The notes beneath the pieces are model-generated. The model searched no databases. It was not told the DNA's origin and worked only from the letters and a program-made list of their open reading frames with translations. This document shows, piece after piece, positions 52,107 to 62,098 of a stretch of 64,000 nt of DNA; positions within the stretch are counted from its first letter, which is position 1; every line of letters begins with the position of its first letter. The stretch comes from Arcticibacterium luteifluviistationis (GTDB taxonomy: Bacteria; Bacteroidota; Bacteroidia; Cytophagales; Spirosomataceae). The position numbers and the translations under genes were made by a program. Location: contig NZ_CP029480.1 of the NCBI RefSeq assembly GCF_003258705.1, positions 2,790,001 through 2,854,000 on the forward strand, given 5' to 3'.

Positions 52107-54659
52107 TTAAAACAGGAAAGGACTTATCTGGTTTTTACTTTCTAGTCTTTCTGAATATAATTCATGCACATAATCGTATCCAACATCACCACCCTTTAAA
52201 ATAATTGCTTTTTCGCTAAAGGATTTGTTGTCTATTCCTGTAATTATTTCAGCCAAACTTTTGGCTTCTCCCTCTTGAAATGTATTACTACTTATTAGTT
52301 CTTTAAAATTGGGGATTGTTTTAAATATTTGTAATAAGAAAGGGTCAGCAACATAGTGAACATCTGAAGAACCTATCCATTCTCCGCGAAAAAAAGATCT
52401 TATGTACTCTGCCAAACTTTCACTATTATTTTGAAGATGATTGTAATAATTTTCACATGCTTTAGAGTCCAAGCCCTTTGAACTACTCTGAGGGGTCGAA
52501 TCCATTTTTAATAAAAGACCATATAAGTCCTCTTTATATTTATTATCTCTGTCACTTAAAGCCTCTGAAAATATTAAATTCATCATTCCTAATACATCAG
52601 AACTCTTATTAAAGATTTTTCCAATATTATATTTATCCTGATGTAAAAAGAAATGAGCAAATTCCATTCTGTTTTTCAAACCAATCTTTTTAACTAAAAG
52701 TATATCCTTAATTGTCACTTTTTGTTTCTTCCTAGTTAGTCCGAAACCTTTTAGAGTATCTTGTAAATTCTCTACTAAACTAGGCTGAGTATATTCATTA
52801 AATCCTAAGGAGCCTCCCACCAATAAATACGCCTTAATAAACTTTATTAAATCGTTCAATTTTCCCTTGAAAGGATGATTTTGTAAAATATTACGTAAAT
52901 CAACTCTATTGTCTATAGACCAACCATCTACTTCATTTAAAAAGTCTTCATCTGACCTCAAAAGAACGGCATAAAACTCCTCGCGAGAAATTATCCCAGT
53001 CGGTATGCAATATGAAAAATACAGGTAAAAATTAATTGGGTTAGCCAATCTTTTTAATCGGTCTCCATCATCTCTACGAATTTCTTTTAGAATCCCTTTA
53101 ACTACCGAATCTTCTAGTCCTTCATAATCCACTCCATCTCTTAATTCCTTAAAAACAACATCCAGTTCCCTTTGAGAAAGCTTATTATAATCTTCAAATG
53201 AATAAGTTTTCAGTAGCTCCAAAAGAAACAAGTCTGTGATATCTAATTCTCTTCCAAGTGATTTAAAGACAATACGAAAAGAATTATAGAAGGAAACAAC
53301 ATCCCTTGAATTTATTAGAGCCTCCTCTAATAGCCCTTTTATCACCTCCTTTTCATTATTAATCTCCTTTTTACCAAAAACGTTAACCAATTCCTCAATG
53401 GACCTTAGAGCCTCACCATCAAAATCTTTACTGGCTAGTTCAATTATCTGGTTGGAAATCGTTTCGTGCTTTACTACTGGCAACCTAAAAAACACATTAA
53501 ATATTTTTTTAAGATACCCTTCTATATCTGAAATCTCTTTAGACTCGTCTACAGTGGCTATAACGAAATTATAATCCATTGTAATGACAAAGAACAAGTT
53601 TGGAAAATCTGCAATAACTCTAACCAATTTAAATACCTCAATTATTTCTGAGCTAGTTAATCTATCAACATCATCTAAATAAATCACAAACCTTTTCCCT
53701 GTCAACTTTAAGCTTTCTTGAATTTGTTCTTTAGCGGGCTTATCACCACTAGAATCAAGAAACTTGTTCATCAATGAATGAATAAAGCGAACGGACACAG
53801 CTTTAGAACTGCCCAAAATTTCATTCATATAATTCTTTAAATGTGAATTTATACTAGAATCATATTGCTTTAATTCTCCCTGAAGAAAGGAAAAGAAAGC
53901 CTCTGTTATGTCGTTTCCTGAACTACTTCTCCAAGGATTAAACTCTCTTACTATATTTTCAGATTCATAACTTTTGTTTAATCTAGATTTTAGTCGTTTC
54001 AGAAAATCAGTTTTACCTGAGCCCCATTCCGAAAAGATACCAATTACTGTTGATTCCTTAGTGTTAGAAGAATTCGAAATCAAATCTGCAACCGTTTCAG
54101 CAAAGTAATCTCTATGGTATAGATCTTTTACTTCATTATTCCCTTCATCTTTTAGCTCATAAATCAACGCCTTTGATTCATCTTCTATATCAAATGGCTT
54201 AAAATAGGCTCTAAAGTCTAACAACAAAACCGCTATAGATAATGGAACAAAATCAAACCAGACCAAAGAGTCCCCAAATACTGTATCAAATTCATAGAGA
54301 CCATTCCATCTCCATTTATAAATGTAAATAATTAGAAAAAGGATTAAGCTTACTAACCTTGAAGGTCTTGGTATAAACCCACTTTTAATCTTCCGAAAAA
54401 TCTTAAACAACAGAATTAAAAGTACTAGAACAATAGTAATCCTTATAGGCCAATCTAATTTAAACTTGAAGAACATCTCATTCAAAAAACTTTCGAAATA
54501 ATAAGGTTCTAGAATTCCGTAGCTACAATAAAAAACTAAACAGAAAATTAAAACTCTGGTCAGACTTATCTGTTTAAAGTCTTCAAACCATACTTTCCAA
54601 TCAATTTTGTTCCAAGTCAGGTTTTTATCTTTCTTTTTGTTTTTTACGATTGAATCCAA
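52107..54659 (-). CDS. Membrane-anchored KAP-family P-loop NTPase
   Basis: This encodes 850 residues. Three to four membrane segments lie at about 33-52, 72-90, 101-115 and 135-150. The ATPase part has Walker A GIFSEWGSGKT at 207-217 and Walker B VIYLDDVDRL at about 325-334, followed by a sensor-like FFVITMDYN. The rest, to residue 850, is helical and unassigned. KAP NTPases of this kind insert in the membrane and are found in phage-defence and plasmid settings, but the role of this one is unknown. It is transcribed alone, with the repeat family at its 3' end. Confidence 0.85.
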   Translation of the reverse strand: MDSIVKNKKKDKNLTWNKIDWKVWFEDFKQISLTRVLIFCLVFYCSYGILEPYYFESFLNEMFFKFKLDWPIRITIVLVLLILLFKIFRKIKSGFIPRPSRLVSLILFLIIYIYKWRWNGLYEFDTVFGDSLVWFDFVPLSIAVLLLDFRAYFKPFDIEDESKALIYELKDEGNNEVKDLYHRDYFAETVADLISNSSNTKESTVIGIFSEWGSGKTDFLKRLKSRLNKSYESENIVREFNPWRSSSGNDITEAFFSFLQGELKQYDSSINSHLKNYMNEILGSSKAVSVRFIHSLMNKFLDSSGDKPAKEQIQESLKLTGKRFVIYLDDVDRLTSSEIIEVFKLVRVIADFPNLFFVITMDYNFVIATVDESKEISDIEGYLKKIFNVFFRLPVVKHETISNQIIELASKDFDGEALRSIEELVNVFGKKEINNEKEVIKGLLEEALINSRDVVSFYNSFRIVFKSLGRELDITDLFLLELLKTYSFEDYNKLSQRELDVVFKELRDGVDYEGLEDSVVKGILKEIRRDDGDRLKRLANPINFYLYFSYCIPTGIISREEFYAVLLRSDEDFLNEVDGWSIDNRVDLRNILQNHPFKGKLNDLIKFIKAYLLVGGSLGFNEYTQPSLVENLQDTLKGFGLTRKKQKVTIKDILLVKKIGLKNRMEFAHFFLHQDKYNIGKIFNKSSDVLGMMNLIFSEALSDRDNKYKEDLYGLLLKMDSTPQSSSKGLDSKACENYYNHLQNNSESLAEYIRSFFRGEWIGSSDVHYVADPFLLQIFKTIPNFKELISSNTFQEGEAKSLAEIITGIDNKSFSEKAIILKGGDVGYDYVHELYSERLESKNQISPFLF

Positions 54660-54738
54660 TTGTGTATCGATTTATAGTTTACGAAAGTAAGTTACCAAAA
54701 TCCTAGATATACTCTTTCCAAAAATCATTTTTGTAAAC

Positions 54739-54771
54739 AAAAAAATCCGCACACCAGTCGGCATGCGGATT
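54739..54771 (-). terminator. Intrinsic terminator of the molybdenum hydroxylase operon
   Basis: On the minus strand, AATCCGCA pairs with TGCGGATT, and GCC with GGT, in one interrupted stem around GACT, followed by a run of seven T. It lies 26 bases after the stop of the large subunit gene. Confidence 0.85.
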
Positions 54772-54796
54772 CAATAAATAACTTAAGTTTAGTTCT

Positions 54797-56956
54797 CTAA
54801 ACCACGCTCAAATCCAAGGGCAATTTCCTGTGTCTTTCGCCTGTAAGGTTGAAAATGGCATTTCCTAGAGCAGGGGCTATTGGCGGTAAGCCTGGCTCTC
54901 CTACTCCACCTGGTGCTTCTTGGTTTTCTATGATATGAATGTCCACTTTTGGCATTTCCGCCATTCGCATAAACTGATAATCATGGAAATTACTTTGGTC
55001 GCATTTGCCATTAGAAAAGGTTATTCCACCTTTTACCGCTGCAGATATTCCCATCACTATGTTTCCTTCTGTTTGTGCTTTTACATGGTCTGGGTTTACG
55101 TATTGACCGCAGTCTATCACAGACGTCACTTTGACTATTTCTATGCCGTTTTCTCCTTTTTTAACCTCCACGGCAGCTGCACTCATGGTTTCAAAAGAAC
55201 GGAACATGGCCACGCCTCTTTTATGTCCTGCTGGTAATGCACCGTAAGTAGCTAAAACATCTTCCAGTTTCTTAATTACCTTTAAGTCTCTCTCGCTGTC
55301 TTTTAGTAATTCCTTTCTGGCTGTTAAAGGGTCTTTTCCTGCTTTATGAGCCATCTCGTCTATAAAACATTCTTGTCCCCAACCAAAGTTAGACGCATAA
55401 ACAGACCTCCACCAAAGAATTGGAATTGGCGTTTCTACGCGGCTATAGGTTACTTTATGTGTTCCAAATTTGTATTTATGATTCTCTTGAGCAAGCTCTC
55501 CACCTAACCATCCATCCGCTTTATAAGGCAAAAGTCCATTCCAAAGCTGCCCTTGAATAGACTCGCCAATGGCTTGATGACTCAAAGCATCTAAGGTATC
55601 TCCTTTGCCTATCACACCCTGCATTTTACTCAGCATGGCAGGCCTGTACGGTCCCTGAGCCATATCTTCTTCTCTTGCCCAAATCAGTTTCACAGGAGCC
55701 TGCACTTGCCTAGATATATCAATGGCCTCTTTCATGAAATTCATGAAGGCTTTACGCCCAAAAGAACCTCCCAACAGTGTGGCATTAATTTTCACTTTAT
55801 CCGGCGAAATCCCCAATACAGAGGCTGCGTCTCCTATGGCTCCGTCTGGCCCCTGAATAGGTGCCCAAACCTCCACCGAACCATCTGGCTTCACATAGGC
55901 CGTAGCATTCACAGGCTCTATGGCCGAGTGAGATAAAAATGGTGTTTCGTAAATACCTTCTAAAGTATTCTCCGATGCCTTATAATAGGCATTAAAGTCA
56001 CCATCTTCTTCATAACGAATACCTTCAGACTCGGCTGCTTTGTACATATCAGCCACATATTTGTCTGAGTTTAACGTTTTCTCTAAATCGCCATTTGACC
56101 ATTTTATGTCTAATAACCTGCTGGCTTTCAGAGCCGACCAATAATTGGTAGCCACTACTGCCACAGACTCGTTTTCTCCTCCTGAGTAAAAGCTTTTCGC
56201 TCTTACAATTTTCTTTACACCCGAAATTTTAAGAGCAGCACTATCGTCAATGCTCACTATTTTTCCTTCAATAGACGGAGCATGTACACTCGCTGCATAA
56301 AGCATACCTGGTACTACTACATCAATTCCGAAAACAGCTTTTCCTGTAACACGGCTAGGCACGTCAAGACGTTTGTGAAACTTTCCTAAATATTTAAAGT
56401 CTTTAGCATCTTTAAGTTTAGGGTTTTTAGGTACTTCTAGTAGGTTTGCTTCTTCGGCTAATTCACCATAAGTAAACACTTTGTCAGAACCCTTCAAATG
56501 TACTTTGCCCATTTCAGCATAGCACTGGTCTATGGACACTTTCCACCTTTTTGCGGCAGTTTCTATCAGCATCTCTTTGGCGGCAGCACCAGTTTTACGG
56601 AGATTATTCCATAAACCTCTCACGGTACTACTTCCACCAGACTGCTGCGAACCATATTTGGCCTTACCGTCAGACTGTATAATTCTTACTTTACTTAAAT
56701 CTACTTCTAGTTCTTCTGCCAAAATAGATGGCACCGCTTGGGTAGAACCTTGACCCATATCTGGGCGACTATTCACCAGCGTAATGGTGTCGTCGGTAGA
56801 AATAATTATGAATGGGTTTATCTCTAGCTCCAGCACTTTGGCTGTTATTTTCTTAACAGGAGCAGCATTTGCTAAAGTATTAACGCCTAAAACCAATCCC
56901 AAACTACCGATGGACGATACTTTTAAAAAGTCTCTTCTTGTATTTTTATTGCTCAT
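54797..56956 (-). CDS. Xanthine dehydrogenase-family large subunit, Tat-exported
   Basis: I start at the ATG at 56956 (MSNKNTRRDFLKVSS), giving 719 residues; earlier residues in the frame lack sense as an N-terminus. The Tat signal TRRDFLK predicts export. The rest is a single molybdopterin-binding chain of the IorB type (isoquinoline 1-oxidoreductase beta-like): RPDMGQGSTQAVPSILAEEL near 65, QQSGGSSTVRG, GGSFGRKAF near 395, and GVGEPGLPPIAPA near the end, with the catalytic glutamate in GEPGLPP. It hydroxylates an aromatic or aldehyde substrate in the periplasm, with electrons leaving through the 2Fe-2S subunit encoded just upstream. Confidence 0.9.
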   Translation of the reverse strand: MSNKNTRRDFLKVSSIGSLGLVLGVNTLANAAPVKKITAKVLELEINPFIIISTDDTITLVNSRPDMGQGSTQAVPSILAEELEVDLSKVRIIQSDGKAKYGSQQSGGSSTVRGLWNNLRKTGAAAKEMLIETAAKRWKVSIDQCYAEMGKVHLKGSDKVFTYGELAEEANLLEVPKNPKLKDAKDFKYLGKFHKRLDVPSRVTGKAVFGIDVVVPGMLYAASVHAPSIEGKIVSIDDSAALKISGVKKIVRAKSFYSGGENESVAVVATNYWSALKASRLLDIKWSNGDLEKTLNSDKYVADMYKAAESEGIRYEEDGDFNAYYKASENTLEGIYETPFLSHSAIEPVNATAYVKPDGSVEVWAPIQGPDGAIGDAASVLGISPDKVKINATLLGGSFGRKAFMNFMKEAIDISRQVQAPVKLIWAREEDMAQGPYRPAMLSKMQGVIGKGDTLDALSHQAIGESIQGQLWNGLLPYKADGWLGGELAQENHKYKFGTHKVTYSRVETPIPILWWRSVYASNFGWGQECFIDEMAHKAGKDPLTARKELLKDSERDLKVIKKLEDVLATYGALPAGHKRGVAMFRSFETMSAAAVEVKKGENGIEIVKVTSVIDCGQYVNPDHVKAQTEGNIVMGISAAVKGGITFSNGKCDQSNFHDYQFMRMAEMPKVDIHIIENQEAPGGVGEPGLPPIAPALGNAIFNLTGERHRKLPLDLSVV

Positions 56957-56960
56957 GATT

Positions 56961-57440
56961 TTATGGTTTTTCCGTTGACAATTGACCCGATGCTCTATTG
57001 ATAGCTTTTTTGATTCTATCATAGGTCCCACATCTACATAAGTTTCCGTTCATGTAACTCGTGATATCTTCTTCGTTTGGCTTTGGAGTTTGTTCCAAAA
57101 GAGCTACAGCCGACATTATCTGACCCGACTGGCAATAGCCGCACTGTGGTACTTGCTCTTCTACCCATGCTTCTTGTACAGCATGAAGGGTTTCTTCAGA
57201 ACCAATTCCTTCTATGGTCGTGATTTTTTGTTTCTTAGAAATAGAACCTACTGGCATTTGGCAGCTTCTTACAGGCATACCATCCAAATGAACCGTGCAC
57301 GCTCCACATTGAGCTATTCCGCAGCCATATTTAGTTCCTTTAAGACCCACTAGGTCTCTGATAGCCCAAAGGAGGGGCATATCTTCTTCCGCCTCAATTT
57401 TATAGCGGGTATCATTTACGGTTAAGTTGTAATTCGGCAT
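56961..57440 (-). CDS. 2Fe-2S subunit of molybdenum hydroxylase
   Basis: This encodes 159 residues with the two cluster motifs of the xanthine dehydrogenase family: [15 protein letters not shown] (near 40-55) for the plant-type cluster, and [10 protein letters not shown] with [10 protein letters not shown] (near 97-142) for the second. It has no export signal and presumably travels with the Tat-bearing large subunit. It ends four bases before the large subunit start, so the genes form one operon. It transfers electrons from the molybdenum site to an acceptor not encoded here, likely a cytochrome. Confidence 0.92.
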   Translation of the reverse strand: MPNYNLTVNDTRYKIEAEEDMPLLWAIRDLVGLKGTKYGCGIAQCGACTVHLDGMPVRSCQMPVGSISKKQKITTIEGIGSEETLHAVQEAWVEEQVPQCGYCQSGQIMSAVALLEQTPKPNEEDITSYMNGNLCRCGTYDRIKKAINRASGQLSTEKP

Positions 57441-57565
57441 AATGTTGTAAATAGGTTCTTAGAAAGGTAATGTATGTAAATATACAATTTCTAGTGCTAT
57501 TAACAGACCGAGCCATCAGTGCATTGTTGCACTTTTAAAGTAATCTAGAATAGTTCTAAAGTTTC

Positions 57566-60067
57566 TTATTCCAAGGTTGGTTGTTTAATCTCAATGGTCT
57601 CCACGTCTAAGGCTCTGAACTCATCTCTACGTTGAATCATCAGCGAGTCCTGATTGACCGCTAGGCTATCCGTGGCTGTAGAATCTTCTACCACAGGTAC
57701 AAAATGGCAATTCAACAAAGCACTATCATAATCTTCTGGTTTTGTGAACGTAGTCTTCTCTAAGCCTATTTTTTTATCAGCATAAGAAGCCTGTAAAAAC
57801 TTGCCATAAATAGGCAAAGCTGCTCTTCCTCCTGCCCCATTCCCTGATGTAAAATGAATTCTGCTATCATCACAACCTACCCAAACACCAGTAACCAAAT
57901 TTGCCATTACACCCATAAACCAAGCGTCTACATAATCATTAGTTGTGCCTGTTTTTCCACCAATCTCATTGCCATAGGGAATACCATAATTATAAAGTCT
58001 TCTTGCTGTTCCTCCACCTTCTTCTACCGCTCCGCGTAAAAGATAAGACATTTCATAGGCCTTTTCTGGTGCCAAAACTTGCTTCAAATCTGGTTTATGT
58101 TCAAAAACTACTTCGCCAGTTTTGTCAATAATTTTATCAAACAAAACCACATCACCACTCATGCCTTGATTAGCAAAAGGAAGATAAGCACGTGTCAATT
58201 CCAGCAACGTAACATTACTAGTCCCTAAGGCTAAAGAGAGGTTATTATCTAGTTTTGACTGAATACCCAGCTTCTCTGCCGTTTTAATAACTTTATCGGT
58301 TCCTACATCTTGCAGCACTCTTATGGCTATGGAGTTTATACTCGTACCCAAAGCCCTTCTTAAATTCACAGGTGCATAAGTGTACGTTCCGTTCGAATTT
58401 TTGGGAGCCCAAGTGGTTTGTTTCCCGCCAATACTAGTCTCTATACTAAATGGTTTATCAATAATGGTAGTACATGCCGGATAGCCATTTTCTAATGCCG
58501 AAGCATAAATAATAGGCTTAAAAGCACTTCCTGGCTGCCTGCCCGCTTGCACTACATGGTCATATTTGAAATAATCATAATTGCTGCCGCCCACATAAGC
58601 CCTCACATGAAGGTTAGTAGGGTCAATACTCAAAAGCCCTGCTTGCAAAAACTGCGACATGTACATAATGGAATCCAGTGCAGAAATCGTCATTTTCTTT
58701 TCACCAGTATGCGTTGCCAAAACCGTTTGATGCGGCTTATTCATAGCTTCCAAAGCTTCTTCTTCTGTCAATCCTGCACTTCTGAAGTTTTTATAAGAAC
58801 CAGATTGTTTAACTAACTTATTCAGCACCACCTCCGTAGGCATTTCAGGAATATCCTTCACCCGTGGATTCTCTCTTTTAAAAGCCGCCTTTTCTTCAGC
58901 TATTTTTTTCTTAAACCAATATTTATAAGAGCCTTGCTCCAAATCTAAACTACGCTGAATTTCAGTCAAATGACTTTTCACCGCCTCTTCTGCATTGGTC
59001 TGCATTCTAGAATCAATGGTGGTATAAATTTTCAATCCATCCGAAAATAAACTATAGCCATTTTCTTCACACCACGCTATCAAAAGTGGCCTCAGCATGG
59101 TCCTGAAATACGGAGCACTTGATTCTTCTTTATTAATTTCGGTAATTTTTAAGCCCAGTGGTTTTTTGATGGCATTTTCAAACGCTAAGCTATCAATGTC
59201 ATTATACTTCAGCATTTGCTCAAGCACCACATTTCTTCTGGCTAAAGCTCTCTCTGGTCTTCTTTTTGGGCTGTAGTAATTGGTTCCTTTAAGAATCCCT
59301 ATCAATAATGCCGTTTCATGCAATTCTAGGTCTTGTGGTTTCTTTGAAAAGAAGTGCTCACTTGCTAGCTTAATTCCAAAGGTATTATCACCAAAATCAA
59401 CAGCATTTAGGTAAAGAGCTAAAATCTCATTTTTCTCAAAAAACCAATCCAATTTAATAGCGGTGTCCCATTCTTTAATTTTGGCAACCAGCGTTGATAA
59501 GCCTGGAATGTAGGCTAGTAAACCTCTAGAATTTACGTGACGTGTGTTATAAATATTCTTCACCAACTGTTGGTGAATGGTACTTCCGCCTCTTTTATCC
59601 CCTGTTAAGGTAGAAAAAACGGCTCCAGAAAGTGAAACTATGTCTAATCCGTTATGAAGATAAAACCTTGCATCTTCTGTGGATATAAGGGCCTTCACAG
59701 TCAATGAATCTATTTCTTCAAAAGGAATTGGGCTACGGTTTTCTACATAGAATAAACCCAAGAGTTTTTCGTCAGAAGAATATATTTCTGAGGGAACAGC
59801 CAATTTCGTGTTTCTAGCCTCCTTCATGGTCGGCATATCACCAAATAGCCACAAGAAATTACTTTCTAAGGCAAACACAAAAGTCACTAAGAGTAAACCA
59901 AAGGTATACGTTAGCCTAAAAACCTTACTTAATAATGTGGCACTTTTAAATTCAGACCTATTAAATACACTGAACTTAAGTACCTTACCAAAAAGAACAC
60001 GGGAAGCTTTACTAAACTTCTGAACATACTTATTCTCTTTAACCTTAGTAAAAATTTCTTTTATCAA
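57566..60067 (-). CDS. Penicillin-binding protein 1A (transglycosylase/transpeptidase)
   Basis: This encodes 833 residues, anchored by one membrane segment (about 53-75). Residues 110-290 are the glycosyltransferase domain, with STEDARFYLHNGLD and GGSTIHQQLVKNIY carrying the catalytic glutamates. Residues 470-790 are the penicillin-binding domain: the active serine in QPGSAFKP, the SIN-type motif (GTSINSIAIR) and KTGTTNDY. It polymerises and crosslinks peptidoglycan at the inner membrane. The start at 60067 (MIKEIFTKVKENKY) yields a basic cytoplasmic tail, as expected for the family. Confidence 0.95.
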   Translation of the reverse strand: MIKEIFTKVKENKYVQKFSKASRVLFGKVLKFSVFNRSEFKSATLLSKVFRLTYTFGLLLVTFVFALESNFLWLFGDMPTMKEARNTKLAVPSEIYSSDEKLLGLFYVENRSPIPFEEIDSLTVKALISTEDARFYLHNGLDIVSLSGAVFSTLTGDKRGGSTIHQQLVKNIYNTRHVNSRGLLAYIPGLSTLVAKIKEWDTAIKLDWFFEKNEILALYLNAVDFGDNTFGIKLASEHFFSKKPQDLELHETALLIGILKGTNYYSPKRRPERALARRNVVLEQMLKYNDIDSLAFENAIKKPLGLKITEINKEESSAPYFRTMLRPLLIAWCEENGYSLFSDGLKIYTTIDSRMQTNAEEAVKSHLTEIQRSLDLEQGSYKYWFKKKIAEEKAAFKRENPRVKDIPEMPTEVVLNKLVKQSGSYKNFRSAGLTEEEALEAMNKPHQTVLATHTGEKKMTISALDSIMYMSQFLQAGLLSIDPTNLHVRAYVGGSNYDYFKYDHVVQAGRQPGSAFKPIIYASALENGYPACTTIIDKPFSIETSIGGKQTTWAPKNSNGTYTYAPVNLRRALGTSINSIAIRVLQDVGTDKVIKTAEKLGIQSKLDNNLSLALGTSNVTLLELTRAYLPFANQGMSGDVVLFDKIIDKTGEVVFEHKPDLKQVLAPEKAYEMSYLLRGAVEEGGGTARRLYNYGIPYGNEIGGKTGTTNDYVDAWFMGVMANLVTGVWVGCDDSRIHFTSGNGAGGRAALPIYGKFLQASYADKKIGLEKTTFTKPEDYDSALLNCHFVPVVEDSTATDSLAVNQDSLMIQRRDEFRALDVETIEIKQPTLE

Positions 60068-60225
60068 ATTATCAACGTTTTATAAAAACACTTCTAAAAA
60101 TATCAAGTCCATTACTATTTACACTTTCCGTGTTAAAATAGATCCGAAAGATAAACTCTTTTTTAAAATTAAGACATTAAGGCTAGCATGATTAATTTTG
60201 CGACATATTATATAATTAAAATTTA

Positions 60226-61251
60226 ATGATAGCAGACTTTAGAAGCGACACCATCACACAGCCAACAGCAGGCATGAAAGAAGCCATGTTTTCGGCACCT
60301 TTAGGCGATGATGTTTTTGGTGACGACCCCACCGTAAATGCTTTGCAAGATAAAGTGGCTAAGCTATTTGGAATGGAAGCTGCACTTTTTTGTGCATCTG
60401 GCACCATGGCAAACCAGCTTGCTATTAAAGTCCAAACTACCCCTGGCACACAGGTCATTTGTGCCGATAAGGCTCATGTCTATTTATATGAAGGTGGCGG
60501 AATAGCGGCAAATGCTTTGGCCACTACCAAAACCCTTGAAAGTGATTCTGGGCTTTTAACAGCGAAAAACATTGGCGAAGCCATAAACCCAACAGACGAC
60601 ATTCACTTTCCACCATCAGTATTAGTTTGTCTAGAAAACACCATGAATAAAGGTGGTGGTGTATATTATGATTTTGAAGAAATAAAAAAGATAAAAACTG
60701 TTTGCGAAGAGAATAATTTAAAACTTCATCTTGACGGAGCTAGGCTTTTTAATGCTTTGGTAGAAACCAAAGAAACACCTAAAGACTACGGTCAGGTTTT
60801 CGACAGTATTTCCATATGTCTTTCAAAAGGACTCGGCTGTCCTATTGGTTCTGTGTTGATAGGTTCAAAAGCTTTAATAGAAAAAGCGAGAAGGCAGCGA
60901 AAAGCTTGGGGCGGTGGCTGGCGACAAGCTGGGCTTTTAGCAGCTGCAGGAATTTACGCCTTAGACCATCATGTGGAGCGTTTAAAAGAAGACCATGCGG
61001 TGGCAAAAGAGATTGGTGAGGCTTTAAAGGGCAAGTCTTGGGTGAAAAAAGTTTACCCTGTCAAAACCAATATTGTAATTTTTGAGTTAGCCAATAGTAT
61101 TTTGGCCAAAGACTTCGTTACTCTGCTAGAAAAACAAAATGTAAAATGTGTAACCTTCGGTAAGCATTTGGTACGTTTTGTGACACACTTGGATTTAAGT
61201 CAAAAACAAATAACATATACCAAACAGGTTTTGGGTCAATTAAATTTCTGA
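60226..61251 (+). CDS. ltaE: Low-specificity L-threonine aldolase
   Basis: This encodes 341 residues of the fold I PLP enzyme that cleaves threonine (and allo-threonine) to glycine and acetaldehyde. The start IADFRSDTITQPT, the GDDVFGDDPTVNALQ block and the PLP lysine K201 in CLSKGLGCPIGS are diagnostic, as is KAWGGGWRQAG. It is cytoplasmic. It is followed three bases later by a putative outer-membrane protein gene, probably on the same transcript though not functionally linked. Confidence 0.95.
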   Translation: MIADFRSDTITQPTAGMKEAMFSAPLGDDVFGDDPTVNALQDKVAKLFGMEAALFCASGTMANQLAIKVQTTPGTQVICADKAHVYLYEGGGIAANALATTKTLESDSGLLTAKNIGEAINPTDDIHFPPSVLVCLENTMNKGGGVYYDFEEIKKIKTVCEENNLKLHLDGARLFNALVETKETPKDYGQVFDSISICLSKGLGCPIGSVLIGSKALIEKARRQRKAWGGGWRQAGLLAAAGIYALDHHVERLKEDHAVAKEIGEALKGKSWVKKVYPVKTNIVIFELANSILAKDFVTLLEKQNVKCVTFGKHLVRFVTHLDLSQKQITYTKQVLGQLNF

Positions 61252-61254
61252 GTC

Positions 61255-62031
61255 TTGCGTAAAATCATATTTCTTCTTTGTGCTTTTCCTTTGTTCCTTT
61301 CTGCTCAATCAGACTTTAAAAACAGTATAAAGGTCAATGCAACTGGTTTGGCTACTGGAATTATTGCGGTGCAATATGAAAGAGCTTTGGGTTCTAACTT
61401 CTCTTTTAATAACTCTTTTATTTATCGCCCAGAAAAATCAATTCCTTTCGGAAATGAGTTTGATAAACTGGCTAAAAAGCATGGCTTAGGTATTACAGGA
61501 GTAGATTTTGAATACGTGTTTGTCAATTTAGCTAAAATAGGTGTTAAGAGTTATTCGCCAGAGCTGAAGTACTATTTTGGCGATAAAAGAAATCGTTTTT
61601 TCGTGAGTGTATTTGGGCAATTTGAAGATTTTGATGCTCTAGTACCTGCCTCATTAGAAGCACAATATGACGGCACCGTTTATACGTTAGACAAAGTCCC
61701 TATCAACTTTGATGTCAAAGCTATTTCTGGAGGAATAATGGTGGGTAAGCAGTTTAAGTTAGGAAACAGATTTGTTCTCGATTTTGTATTAATAGGCCCA
61801 CATTTTGGAGCTGCCAGAACTGTTTACGCAAAAGTAGAGACCTCTATACTTTCAAGATTGGAAGAAAACGATAGGCGTTACTTGGAAGACAAAATAATAG
61901 ACAGATTTAAGCTTAGCGAATCATATTTTGACGTAACGGTAGATGAAGAAAAAGCCGAAATAAACGCATTCAAAAATGTACCATACTTAGGTATTAGAGG
62001 TTTTGCTTTTAACTTAGGAATGTTCTTTTAA
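61255..62031 (+). CDS. Putative outer-membrane beta-barrel protein
   Basis: This encodes 258 residues from a TTG start, only three bases after ltaE. A signal peptide (1-19, ending LSAQS) precedes a beta-rich body with alternating aromatic segments: NSIKVNATGLATGIIAVQYERAL (shown in part: GLATGIIAVQYERAL), LKYYFGDKRNRFFVSVFGQFE, VGKQFKLGNRFVLDFVLIGPHFG and a C-terminal FAFNLGMFF ending in phenylalanine. That final aromatic is the usual barrel-assembly signal. It resembles DUF3575-type outer-membrane proteins. The function is unknown. Confidence 0.75.
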   Translation: MRKIIFLLCAFPLFLSAQSDFKNSIKVNATGLATGIIAVQYERALGSNFSFNNSFIYRPEKSIPFGNEFDKLAKKHGLGITGVDFEYVFVNLAKIGVKSYSPELKYYFGDKRNRFFVSVFGQFEDFDALVPASLEAQYDGTVYTLDKVPINFDVKAISGGIMVGKQFKLGNRFVLDFVLIGPHFGAARTVYAKVETSILSRLEENDRRYLEDKIIDRFKLSESYFDVTVDEEKAEINAFKNVPYLGIRGFAFNLGMFF

Positions 62032-62098
62032 GCTGATTTATCCGGTATTATTATTTCTACATTGCAAAGTTCTTGTTTGAATTTACCAGTATATTACG

